Under the pieces are notes generated by a model. It saw nothing but the letters and a program-made list of their open reading frames with translations, made no database searches and had not been told where the DNA came from. Shown in pieces: positions 16,506-24,741 of a stretch of DNA of 64,000 nucleotides (positions are counted from its first letter, which is position 1; every line of letters starts with the position of its first letter). Both the position numbers and the translations under genes were made by a program. Source of the stretch: V1-33 sp964523105 (GTDB lineage: Bacteria > Verrucomicrobiota > Verrucomicrobiia > Verrucomicrobiales > V1-33); NCBI GenBank assembly GCA_964523105.1, contig CAZFZN010000022.1:1-64000 (forward strand). The letters run 5' to 3'.

Positions 16506-18341
16506 CTACGGATCGGTTTGTCGTTGTTGAAACAGTTCCAGCGCCGTGAGGAACGGCTCATTGAGGTCCATGCCCGTATCCAATTCCGGTGAGATGCGTT
16601 TGAAGCCGGCGTGCATGAGGCACATCAACTGCAGGCCGGAGAAGGATTCGCCCGGCAGGGAGCGCAGGCTGTATTTCTTATCGGGGCTGGCGTAATCGAG
16701 CCCGCCTCTTCCAAGCAGGCCGATTTCGAAGGCGATTTCCCGCACCTCATCGGCGGGGAGTTTGTCATATCGCTGTAGAGCGTCGAGCAGGTACCAGACG
16801 GCAGCCGGGTGCTTTTGTCTCAGCAGTTCGTCGTTGGTCGTGCCTTCCTTGCGCGGCGCGGCGGTGATCTCATGAGGCCCCGGGCCGGGCCGCCATTCGT
16901 ACCAGTCGCGCAGCCCGAGTACGGCGGCGAATTCGTCCACTAAGGAGAGCACTGCCCCCCCCCCGGTAATCCCCGAGGCGCGGTCCCGCCAGAGTTGATA
17001 GAGCCGCTGCGCCATGTCGAAATTTTCCATGCGGCGATAGGGCGCCGCGAAGGCCGAGGCTCCGGCGAAGAGGTCGTCGAGGAAGAGGCACCATGCGCCG
17101 TTCATGGCGAGGGTGGCGCGGAGCACTTTGCGCGGCGTGACTTTGAGGAAGTCGCGGTTGGTGTTGGCCGCGAGGGCTTCGGCGGCGAGCTGCCGGACGG
17201 AGAGAAACTGGGCGGAGCGGAGCACGGGGAAGCGCTGGTGGAGTTCGCGCTCGATAAACATGTCCTGCGGGCAGTTGTAGAGGAAACCGCAGAGTCCGCG
17301 AATAAGGGCGAGGTGCAGATTCTTCACGGCCTCCGCTGGTTTGCCGGCGCGGCGGAGTTTGTCGGCGTCTGGTTGGAGTGCAGCGAGGGCGGCGGCTTCG
17401 GTGCGCGCGGTGGTGACGAAGGTGCGGTTCACACCCTCCTGTCGGGCTGCGGTTTCGATTTTGAGGTGCGTCAGTTCGTGCGCCTGGAGATGGAGCAGGA
17501 GTTCCGCCGGATAACCAATGCGGGTGCTGAGCAGGTGATGGTCGCGTCCATGCGTCCATGCCATTTGAATGCGGGCACCGGTGCTGTCTTTGAATTCCGT
17601 CACCTGCGTGCGAACCGGATAACCGGAGGCGGTTTCCAGCTCGGCGCGGTAGTCCTGGACGCACTTGAACATGGCCGACTCATCGCGCCGGGCGCGCTGC
17701 TCCTGCACCTTCACATAAAGCAGGCGCGCCTGTTCATAGACGGGAGTCGTGCGCGTGTCCTGGCGGAGGCCCATTGTGAACAGACGCTGCAGCACGGCCT
17801 CCGCGCGGTCGGGTTCATTCATGGCGGCCAGCGTCATGGCTTCGCCGTAGTAAGGATTGGCCAGCTCCGGGTTGGCGGCGATAGCCTGCTCGAACAGCGC
17901 CATGGCCTCGTCGTAGCGGCCGCGTTGGTGAGCGAGGGCGGCAACGCTGTTGAGCGCCCATGCGTCGTCCGGTTTCAGTGCGAGGGCTTTGCGGAGGAAC
18001 TTTTCGCCGGTGTCAGGATCGTTCTTCGGCCCGAGGTAAAGATTCCCCAGCACGACCCAGCTCCATGTGTCCGCCGGGTCGAGCCGCAGCACTTCGATGA
18101 GATGATCCGTCGCATTCTCCGCGTCGCCCAGTTCCACGTACGACATCGCGAGGTCGCGCCGGGCACTGTGCAGCGAGGGCTGGAGTTTGAGAGCGCGCTG
18201 GAGGAGTTCGATGGCTTTCGGGTAGTCGCCCTCCGCGGCGCGTTTGCCGCCTTTTTGAGCGAGCCGGGCGGCCTCCGCCTGCGCGGCGGCGGATTCCTCA
18301 GCGAACTGAATGACGACTTCATCGCCGTCCACGCTGACCAC
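16506..18341 (-). CDS. TPR protein with HExxH metallopeptidase-like motif
   Basis: 611 residues from GTG 18341. Residues about 20-210 form at least four tetratricopeptide repeats (for example YPKAIELLQRALKLQPSLHS and YDEAMALFEQAIAANPELAN). A second domain contains LLLHLQAHELTHLKIE, where HELTH is a zinc-binding HExxH motif, with a downstream TTARTEAAAL helix. This suggests a peptidase regulated by protein-protein contacts, though the third ligand was not identified. The frame stays open upstream of the GTG except for one TAG at 18363-18365, preceded by a good coding segment from ATG 18470. So the real protein may be 42 residues longer and interrupted. Only 10 bp separate it from the nuclease-helicase gene downstream. 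Confidence 0.7.
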   Translation of the reverse strand: MVSVDGDEVVIQFAEESAAAQAEAARLAQKGGKRAAEGDYPKAIELLQRALKLQPSLHSARRDLAMSYVELGDAENATDHLIEVLRLDPADTWSWVVLGNLYLGPKNDPDTGEKFLRKALALKPDDAWALNSVAALAHQRGRYDEAMALFEQAIAANPELANPYYGEAMTLAAMNEPDRAEAVLQRLFTMGLRQDTRTTPVYEQARLLYVKVQEQRARRDESAMFKCVQDYRAELETASGYPVRTQVTEFKDSTGARIQMAWTHGRDHHLLSTRIGYPAELLLHLQAHELTHLKIETAARQEGVNRTFVTTARTEAAALAALQPDADKLRRAGKPAEAVKNLHLALIRGLCGFLYNCPQDMFIERELHQRFPVLRSAQFLSVRQLAAEALAANTNRDFLKVTPRKVLRATLAMNGAWCLFLDDLFAGASAFAAPYRRMENFDMAQRLYQLWRDRASGITGGGAVLSLVDEFAAVLGLRDWYEWRPGPGPHEITAAPRKEGTTNDELLRQKHPAAVWYLLDALQRYDKLPADEVREIAFEIGLLGRGGLDYASPDKKYSLRSLPGESFSGLQLMCLMHAGFKRISPELDTGMDLNEPFLTALELFQQRQTDP

Positions 18342-18470
18342 CTGCGGGCGGAGAAACGCGAACTACTGTTTCGCCAGCAGAACGAGCGCCGCGTCATCTG
18401 GCGTGCCCTCCGCAAGCGGGGCACCGGCGGAGGCGAGCAGTTCGGAAATTTTCAGGCGGAGGGCGGGCAT
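18342..18470 (-). other. In-frame 5' extension of the TPR gene interrupted by TAG
   Basis: ATG 18470 opens MPALRLKISELLASAGAPLA, continuing for 35 codons to LVLLAKQ, then TAG (18363-18365), then FAFLRPQ joining the TPR frame. Codon third positions in the segment are strongly G/C, as in coding DNA here. It is either a nonsense-mutated N-terminus or a short unrelated leader. Confidence 0.45.
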
Positions 18471-18554
18471 TCGGTCATCCAGGATTCAGGGCGCAGCCGC
18501 ACTCGTCAACCGGCCTGACAGCGTGGCTTCCAGACTCACCGTGTGATTCAAATC

Positions 18555-18570
18555 CCCGTGCGAGCACGGG
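18555..18570 (-). terminator. Hairpin downstream of the UGA-containing gene
   Basis: CCCGTGC-ga-GCACGGG, a perfect 7-bp stem 20 bp after the stop codon of the minus-strand gene ending at 18591. The following bases on the minus strand (GATTTGAATC) are AT-rich but lack a clean T-run, so termination is plausible rather than certain. Confidence 0.5.
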
Positions 18571-18590
18571 CAGGCTATCACCATGCCGCG

Positions 18591-19862
18591 CTACTTCTCA
18601 AAATACGACCCGGCGGAGCCGTAGTGGAGCAGGTTGTAAGGGGGGATGCGGTCGATGGCGCGGGTGCCGGTGACGAGTTCGCAGGCGATGCCGTAGTGCC
18701 AGGGATAGTCATCGAGGCGGACCTCGCGGCGGGTGTATTCCATCTTGTGGCCCCAGGCCTGACCGATTCCCGCCACATCGCAGCGGTCGAGTTTCTGCGC
18801 CACGGTGTCGTAGTGCAGCCAGCCGAGCACGCGGAGTTCGCAGCCGCGGCTGTGGGACCTGGTGCGGTCGTGCTCGGCGAACGGCACTCCCATGTGGCCG
18901 TAGCCGTCGAGGCGCAGAGTGATGCCTTTGGCATCGCGCCCGGTGACTGTCAGGGTCATCGTGGACTGACGCACGGGAAGCGAGTTGACGCTGCCTTCCA
19001 TGTAATCGATGCCAAGGGTGCTGAAGAATCGGTCGCGGACGGGCTTTGCGACTTCCTGCAGCGCGCCGGGTTTGGCATCGGCGGGAATGAGCGACTTCCA
19101 TTCGTCCTCCGTCAGCCACAGCGTGTCGCTCTGAGTTTCCGCGGCCCACTTGTCAGGGTTCTCGCGGTAGTAAAACTCGCGGGCCTTGGCGAACGATCCG
19201 CCGTCCGCCTTTTCGAGGTAGCTGCAATAGCCGCGGATCACGAGGCCGCCGGGAGGCGGATCCGGCACGGGACGCTTTGGCGGAGTGGCCCGGGCGGGAT
19301 CCTCCAGAGCCGGTTTTCGCTCCGTCTCCGGCAGCCTCTGAAATTCAGCCAGGGCGGGAGCGAGTTCCGCCGCGCGCAGTTTGAGATCGGACTTCTCCGA
19401 CAGGCGCCGGCCCGCCGCGGTGACGGCGACGAGATGGTTACCGCCGGCTCCCGCTTTTTCGCAAAATTCGAGCTCCTGCGAATTCCCGCGGAAGTAGGTG
19501 TCGAGCGCGACCGGAATGAAGTGCTGTGCGATGTACTCCGGCTCAACCTGTGCGCCGGTGAACCACCGGGCCCGGTTGGAGGTGCAGGCCCCTCATGTGC
19601 GTCCGAGCGGACTGCCGTCGGCGGCCGTGAAAATGACCAGCGGCTTGCCCTCGCTCACTGCGCGCCGGCGCGCCTCGGTGATGTTGGTGAACCACTCGAT
19701 GTCGCGCCAGGGGCTTTCTCCCAGGTGAGGCTTGACCGCTTTCATCAGGCTTCCGAAAGCGTCCTGTGGAATCGCAGCCACACGCTCCTCCGCTGCTGCG
19801 GCGGGCTGACTAACGGCGACGAAAGCAGAGGTGAGCAAAGCAGCGATCGGAAGTGGTTTCAT
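18591..19862 (-). CDS. Candidate UxxC selenoprotein: exported thioredoxin-like N-domain, unknown C-domain
   Basis: One open frame of 423 codons from ATG 19862 to 18591 except for a single TGA at 19593-19595 (codon 90). A signal peptide (MKPLPIAALLTSAFVAVSQP, then AAAA) is followed by a thioredoxin-like segment: ITEARRRAVSEGKPLVIFTA, then SPLGRT-UGA-GACTSN, then IAQHFIPVALDTYF. Reading UGA as selenocysteine gives U90-G-A-C93, an exact UxxC redox motif. A hairpin fitting bacterial SECIS rules lies at 19555-19569, and selB is encoded at 62694-64000. The C-terminal 270 residues, including YYRENPDKWAAETQSDTLW, belong to no family I recognise. Alternatives are a TGC-to-TGA nonsense mutation or a pseudogene, but no other lesion exists in more than 1.2 kb. 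If UGA is not read through, the product is a non-functional 89-residue peptide. Confidence 0.7.
19555..19569 (-). promoter_or_regulatory. Predicted SECIS-like hairpin after the in-frame UGA
   Basis: On the mRNA strand CCGGUG-GUU-CACCGG forms a perfect 6-bp stem with a 3-nt loop whose first base is G. The loop begins 30 nt after the UGA. Bacterial SECIS elements are expected to have an apical loop about 16-37 nt downstream of the UGA, with a G among the first loop bases, for SelB binding. The fit is read directly from sequence; function is inferred. Confidence 0.6.
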
Positions 19863-19979
19863 GGCCCGGAGAATGCGGTGAGGGGCAAGGAAAGCCCGCC
19901 GTCGGGGGAGTGTCAATTTCCGCATTCACCCGGAGCCCTCGCGTGCTTTTCAAAGAAGACAGGCCCACGGGTGGATCAT

Positions 19980-20399
19980 TCAACCGGCAGGCCCGCGGTC
20001 CGACTGGAGGCGATAGAGCACCACTACCAACGCCACTCCGAGGGCGATGAAAACCAGCGCGCCCTGCAGGGAAAGGGGCGAAACGTAGTCGGCGTCCGTG
20101 GCCCCGGTGGCGACGAGATAGACGATTTCGTCCAGAATCATGGCGCTGCCGATGCCAAGAATAACACGCGACAAAATCGCCGAGCGCCGGCTGCGGGGAC
20201 CGAACGCAAGGACGAAGGCGGAAGGCAGCACGAGCAGCGTGCCCCAGAACAGGTGATGCACGAGATACCCGCCGGGATAAACATGCGTGACGCCCGCAAG
20301 ATGGAGATAGAGCCGCTGCGAAGCGAACGTCGCGAGCAGCGGGAGCAGAATGAGCCGCAGAGTCTGACGCGGAGGCAGGTGGACAGGGGAAGCATTCAT
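19980..20399 (-). CDS. Small multi-pass membrane protein, unknown function
   Basis: 139 residues starting MNASPVHLPPRQTLRLILLP. Four hydrophobic helices are visible: LILLPLLATFASQRLYLHL, the YLVHHLFWGTLLVLPSAFVL region, AILSRVILGIGSAMILDEIV, and GALVFIALGVALVVVLYRL. Conserved-looking polar residues inside the membrane (HHLFWG and DEIVYL) suggest a structural or metal-binding role, but no family is recognised. It lies 117 bp upstream of the candidate selenoprotein gene on the same strand and could be co-transcribed with it. Confidence 0.6.
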   Translation of the reverse strand: MNASPVHLPPRQTLRLILLPLLATFASQRLYLHLAGVTHVYPGGYLVHHLFWGTLLVLPSAFVLAFGPRSRRSAILSRVILGIGSAMILDEIVYLVATGATDADYVSPLSLQGALVFIALGVALVVVLYRLQSDRGPAG

Positions 20400-20507
20400 A
20401 CCGGAAATGCGAAATCTGCGTCTGCTCCGGAACGATGCAAGTCCACGCGAGCGGCCGTTGCTGCGACGCTCGCCGCCTGGCGCTGCTCCTTTCGCGCCCG
20501 CAGCCCC

Positions 20508-21911
20508 TCACTTCTCCGCCGCGACGTACCGGCTCAGGGTTTCGAGGTTCTTGATGAAATCCTCACTGGCGATCAGCCGCTGCTCTGACGGTTGGCCTTT
20601 GAGTTTCCGCGTGCTCAGCCAGCGGCCTTCGCTGTCGAGGGCTCTCAAAATGCTGCGCACTTTGTCGCCGCCGGGAGGTTTGCGCGGCGGCTGCGCCGTG
20701 CCGGATTTTGCTGCGGCCAGCGCTGCCTCCAGCGCCGTGACATTCGACTTCGCTTTCCATCCGTAATGGGTGGGGACGTCGCTGTCGTCATAGGTCAGGG
20801 TGTAATCCTTCGTCATGTAGAGCGGCTTGTTGGACCGCAGTTCATAGAAACGCGCGATCTGTCCGCCGGGCAGCAGGGAGCGTTTCATCCACGCGAGGGC
20901 CGGGGGGATCGGCTCGAGATACTTCTTGTCTCCGGTGTAACGATGGATCGCCATCAGCGCCTCGACAGCATCCTCGGACTCGCGCCCTGACACGGCGGAC
21001 GGCTCGAACTTCCGCGCCCACGCCGGCCGCATGTCCGGCGTGTACTGCTGCGCCCAGCCGGGCTGAGGTTCCGGCAGTTGCGCCATGACGAGAAAGTCGC
21101 CGAGCTTTGTGAGTGCGCGGCGGCAGCCTTCGTCTTTATAAATCTCCGCGCCGTCCTGAAGCGTCGCAATGATGTCCGTGCAGAGATCATCATTCAGCGT
21201 CGGGAGAAACCAGTAATCCTTGATGCGGTGCTCCGTGCGCCATTCGTAGTCGGGGAACTGCGCGCGCTGCGGTTTCAGATCAGCGCCAGGACCGTCCCAG
21301 CCCTGGGGAAATCCGCCGTGAGGAAACTGCGCCCGCAGCAACGCGGCGCGGCCGAATTCCACGGCTTCGTGTATGGCGGTGTGTTTGAACTGCAGCGCGC
21401 GGTCCGCATGCATCAGGAAGCGCAGCGCGCTTTGCGTGGTTTTGTCGTCCAGCGTGGAAACATTGCGCCCTTTGGCGCGGCCCTTTCCGCTGCGATAGCG
21501 TCCGGCATTTTTGCTTTCGGGGTCGAAATCGATGCTGTGCGCCCAGCCGCCCGATTCCAATTGCCCGGCAACCAGTGCCTCCGCGGCTCCGCGCGCGGCG
21601 TCGAGATAGAACTCTTCGCCCGTCGCGGCGTGAGCAGCGAGATAAGCCATGCCCACCGCGGGCGTGCCCGGAGGCTGCACCCAGATTTGCTGCGGCCCCG
21701 CCTCACCCTCGCCCCAGCGGCGCGTCATGTCCTCCGACACCTGCCACACATAGCCGCCCTGCACCGCGACCTTGCTGCGGAAAAAAGTCGCCGCTTTCTC
21801 CATCGCCTTGATCACTTCATCGCGCGGGACTTGATCCTCCGCGGACAGGGTTCCGCAAAACGGACAGAAAAGAGCGAGGCAGCATCCGAAAAGAAACGAA
21901 CGGGATTTCAT
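20508..21911 (-). CDS. Secreted pectate lyase, polysaccharide lyase family 10-like
   Basis: 467-residue exported enzyme expected to cleave polygalacturonate by beta-elimination. The start at 21911 gives a clear signal peptide (MKSRSFLFGCCLALFCPFCG, then TLSA). Diagnostic PL10 segments include RWGEGEAGPQQIWVQPPGTP, GGWAHSIDFDPES, TLDDKTTQSALRFLMHAD, PHGGFPQGWDGPG and TLNDDLCTDIIATLQDGAEI, matching an alpha/alpha-toroid fold. The C-terminal third contains MTKDYTLTYDDSDVPTHYGW. Monocistronic, with 108 bp to the next gene downstream. It fits the polysaccharide-degrading lifestyle suggested by the GH5 and esterase genes. Confidence 0.88.
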   Translation of the reverse strand: MKSRSFLFGCCLALFCPFCGTLSAEDQVPRDEVIKAMEKAATFFRSKVAVQGGYVWQVSEDMTRRWGEGEAGPQQIWVQPPGTPAVGMAYLAAHAATGEEFYLDAARGAAEALVAGQLESGGWAHSIDFDPESKNAGRYRSGKGRAKGRNVSTLDDKTTQSALRFLMHADRALQFKHTAIHEAVEFGRAALLRAQFPHGGFPQGWDGPGADLKPQRAQFPDYEWRTEHRIKDYWFLPTLNDDLCTDIIATLQDGAEIYKDEGCRRALTKLGDFLVMAQLPEPQPGWAQQYTPDMRPAWARKFEPSAVSGRESEDAVEALMAIHRYTGDKKYLEPIPPALAWMKRSLLPGGQIARFYELRSNKPLYMTKDYTLTYDDSDVPTHYGWKAKSNVTALEAALAAAKSGTAQPPRKPPGGDKVRSILRALDSEGRWLSTRKLKGQPSEQRLIASEDFIKNLETLSRYVAAEK

Positions 21912-22181
21912 GGCAGCGACACAGTGACTCCCGCTGCAGGACCCGCCGCACCGCATCGGCGGACACCGGTGCGAGGGAATCCTCGATTCGCTGCGATCGG
22001 GACTTCAATGCAGGACGGACCGCCCCGATGAGACACGGCGCGTCCCGCATTCAGTGGTCCACCGCAGTAGAGCAGAACAACTATGACTTCATGTCGCGAA
22101 GAGCAGCCGCTGAAATCCAGCGGCAGGTACTTCGCTGTAATGCCTGAATAATCCTTCGCAGGTCCAGCGACATGACTCCTG

Positions 22182-22629
22182 CTATTCCACTCCGCCATTC
22201 CCGTTTTGCTGCAGGGCATCGAACAGCCATGCCCGCGCGTAGGCCCAGTGCCGCTTGGCGGTGCGTTCGGAGAGTCCCAAAACTGTTGCGGCTTCGATGA
22301 GGGTAAGCCCCGCGAAGAACCGTAGGTTCACCAGTTCCGCCTTCTGCGGATCCTCCGCGGCCAGCTGGTCAAGCACTTCGTGGACGCGCAGCAGTTCGTC
22401 GGCCCGGCCCTCCGGCGCGGCGGTCTCGATGGCCTCCACATCGCAATGTTCGGCGCCGCCGCCCCGCTTCGCGCGGAGCGGTCGCCTGGAGCGTATGCCC
22501 CGGCCGCTCCCGCGCCATCTTCGCGCGGGCGAGCTGTCGCAATTCCTGATAGACCAGCGGCAGCAGTTTCTCTCCGGCCCCGGCATCTCCGCGGCGGATC
22601 GTTTCGAGCAGGCGGGTCACGTCACTCAT
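22182..22629 (-). pseudogene. ECF-type sigma factor with internal deletion
   Basis: The N-terminal part (MSDVTRLLETIRRGDAGAGE to HTLQATA) and the C-terminal part (RAKRGGGAEHCDVEAIETAA through LRFFAGLTLIEAATVLGLSE to LFDALQQ) both match the sigma-70-like ECF family found beside serine/threonine kinases in PVC bacteria. They are in different reading frames and are joined near 22476-22490, with most of region 2 (the -10 binding domain) missing, roughly 50-60 codons. The sigma-4 helix-turn-helix (TLIEAATVLGLSERTAKRHW) is intact. It cannot be a working sigma factor. Associated with a decayed kinase upstream. 21912-22181 holds no recognised feature. Confidence 0.85.
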
Positions 22630-22684
22630 GGCCGGAGCATTGCCGCTTTCCCGCCCTGACGGCAAAACAAATCGAACCACTGAG

Positions 22685-22895
22685 CCTTAAGAGGAGAATG
22701 GAACCACGAATGGACCCGGATAAACACAGATGCTCAGCAAGTTGTGATGACGTGAATCTTCCTCCGCAAAGTGAATCCGAAATCATGCGTAAATCCGTGT
22801 TAATCAGCGTCCATTTGGCTCATCAGTTAAGATGAAATGTTCGCCTGTCTTCCTTCGGTCGGCTGTGGTTTTCTTCTTCTCCATTTTCCTTTCCA
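22685..22895 (-). repeat. Dispersed palindromic element, copy 2 (long form, inverted)
   Basis: Reverse-complement match to 8448-8662 over about 210 bp, including the block reading on the minus strand AGGAAAATGGAGAAGAAGAA, then GAAGACAGGCGAACATTTCA, and the AACTTGCTGAGCAT and CCGGGTCCATTCGTGGTT blocks. It lies between the decayed sigma factor and the decayed kinase. 22896-22983 has nothing recognisable. Confidence 0.85.
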
Positions 22896-22983
22896 GGCTG
22901 AGGACAGCAGCAACAGCGCCGGGATTCGCCACCCCTTTCATGAAGCAGCAGGAATATAGCGAAGCAGAGGAGCATGCTGGCGG

Positions 22984-24230
22984 TCAGGGAGACTGGGGAG
23001 CGGAATTCGCAGCGGGCGGACCCTTCAGTTCCTTCTCCAGCTGCAGCGCCTCTTCCCGCATTTGGAGCGGCTGGTCTCTCCGGTTGGCAGTCTCGTACGA
23101 GCTCGCCAGATTAATCATCGCAACAATTGTGTCCGGGTGTTCAGAGCCCATTACTCTGCGGCTCAATGAGAGAACTTTCTCCCGCATCAAAAGCGCCTCC
23201 TCCTGGCTTTGGCCAGCGTGGTGCGTTCCTCCCCGGCAATAGTGCTCAGCCGCGCCGACGGCTTAGGCGGCTCCACCTCGCGGATGATGCGCCGCATTTC
23301 CTCATACCCCGCGCTGGCCAGCGTCTTCGCATCGAACGGCGGCTTGCCCGTCAGCAGTTCGTACAACAAAATCCCCAGCCCGTAGATGTCCGAGCGCGTA
23401 TCGATGTCCAGCCCGCTGGTGGCCGCCTGCTCCGGCGACATATACACCGGCGTGCCGATGAACTGCTCGAACCGTGTGAAGAGCGTCTTGTCAGTCAGCC
23501 GGCTCTGCGTGGCCTTGGCGATGCCGAAGTCGATAACTTCCACCACCGGCTTGTCGCCGTGCATGGTCACCATCACGTTCGACGGCTAGATATCGCGGTG
23601 GATGATTCCCTTCTGATGCGAATGATTGATCGCGGAGCAGACGTCGGAAAAGAGAGCCAGCCGCGCGCGGGTATCCAGTCCGGCCTCGTCGCAGTACTGG
23701 GTGATGGGCACGCCTTTGACCAGTTCCATGACAAAGAGCGGCCGTCCCTTGTCCGTCGCCCCGGCATCGAGCACTTTGGCGATGTTGGGGTGATCCATCC
23801 TGGCCAGCGCCTGCCGCTCCGCCTCGAACCGCGCGATGACCTCCTTCGTGTCCATGCCCAGCTTGATGATCTTGATCGCCACCCGTCGCGTCACCGGCTC
23901 CACCTGCTCCGCCATCCATACCGCGCCGAAGCCGCCCTCGCCGATTCGCTGGAGCAGCTTGTAGTGCCCGATGCGCTCGCCCGGTTGCTCCGCGGAGGAC
24001 ATGACGACCGTCGCCCCGAAAACGGGAGACGACGCCTCCTCACCCATGAATTCCCCCGCGGCGTCGTGAGCCGCCAGCAGGCGCCCCACCCGTGCCAGCA
24101 GCGGCGCATCATCGCCGCACTCCCGGCTCGCAAAAGCCGCACGCTCCTCCGCCGGCAGTTCCAGGGCGGCGCAGAAGATCGCTTCGGCACGGGCAGCCGG
24201 TCCGGAGGGCGGCGGCGTTGGGATGGTCAT
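22984..24230 (-). pseudogene. Decayed serine/threonine protein kinase with TPR tail
   Basis: From ATG 24230 the frame encodes a Hanks-type kinase: glycine loop IGEGGFGAVWMAE, VAIKIIKLG, HRDI, then TAG at 23586-23588 where the invariant catalytic-loop lysine of HRDxKPSN should be. The frame then continues PSNVMVTMHGDKPVVEVIDF, GTPVYMSPEQA and DIYGLGILLYELLTGKPPF. Near 23200 a frameshift/deletion joins the kinase C-lobe (ERTTLAKA) to the last TPR of a kinesin-light-chain-like tail (MREKVLSLSRRVMGSEHPDT). The rest of the C-lobe, the membrane helix and the other TPRs are missing. Two independent lesions make this a clear pseudogene. Confidence 0.9.
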
Positions 24231-24300
24231 GCGGGCAGTCATATACCGGCTCATTCGTCATTCGGCGACAAAAAGGGCCACGCCCGGTGAAAAAAAAATT

Positions 24301-24420
24301 TCAAATACCTCCGCCGGACCCGTCCTGCTGCAGGACATCGAACAGCCGCGGGCGGGCGCAGTCCCGGTGCTGCCTTTGGCGGATCCTCCGCAGCGGGGAC
24401 AATTCCCTCCGCGTCGCCAT
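24301..24420 (-). pseudogene. C-terminal remnant of a second ECF sigma factor
   Basis: Directly upstream of the kinase, the minus strand reads QHRDCARPRLFDVLQQDGSG and GGI-stop. This aligns with RHWAYARAWLFDALQQNGNG and GVE-stop, the C-terminus of the sigma factor at 22182. Sigma-then-kinase is the usual order, so this is probably the tail of the kinase's own sigma gene. The rest is unrecognisable. Confidence 0.5.
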
Positions 24421-24570
24421 GATCCGCATTCCGGACTTCGTCCCATCCTGCCGCACGCTCCCTCACACGGGCGAATTTCTGTTCGTGTTCTGAACCTGCC
24501 GGTGCATTGGAGTGATCCCTGAAACAGCCCTCGCGCTCCTGCGCGCGCGAAGATACCGGTCGAACGCATC

Positions 24571-24741
24571 CATGAACCTGCAAAAGAAAGTCCAACCACG
24601 GATGGACACGGGTAAGCACAGATGCTCAATAAGTCGGGTTCAAATCCGGTTTCATCCACAGGGTGAATCTGAATCCATCTGCCCATCCGTGTCTATCTGA
24701 GTCCATCCGTGGTTTTCTTCGATTCCATTTTCCTTTGCAGG
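24571..24741. repeat. Dispersed palindromic element, copy 3
   Basis: Ends are inverted copies: AACCTGCAAAAGAAAGTCC plus AACCACGGATGGAC (24592-24605) on the left, and GTCCATCCGTGGTT (24701-24714) plus TTCCATTTTCCTTTGCAGG on the right. The interior shares CACAGATGCTCAATAAGT with the long copies. The right end abuts the ATG of the next gene, so the element supplies its entire 5' leader. 24421-24570 is otherwise featureless. Confidence 0.8.

Noticed and set aside
16995..18518. 507-codon plus-strand frame opposite the TPR gene
   Set aside because: Antisense to clear TPR repeats and the HELTH motif; composition unlike a protein.
19593..19595. Reading the TGA as a plain pseudogene lesion
   Set aside because: Not excluded, but ranked lower: there is no other lesion in the 1.27-kb frame, the UGA falls in a CxxC position, a SECIS-like hairpin follows and selB is present.
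18543..20588. 681-codon plus-strand frame across the candidate selenoprotein gene
   Set aside because: Antisense shadow in GC-rich DNA; no domain or signal, and it crosses several convincing minus-strand genes including their starts and stops.
18363..23588. Pyrrolysine or general amber suppression explaining the two TAG codons
   Set aside because: The kinase carries a second, unrelated lesion (deletion/frameshift), and pylS/pylT are not seen. Independent nonsense mutations are simpler.
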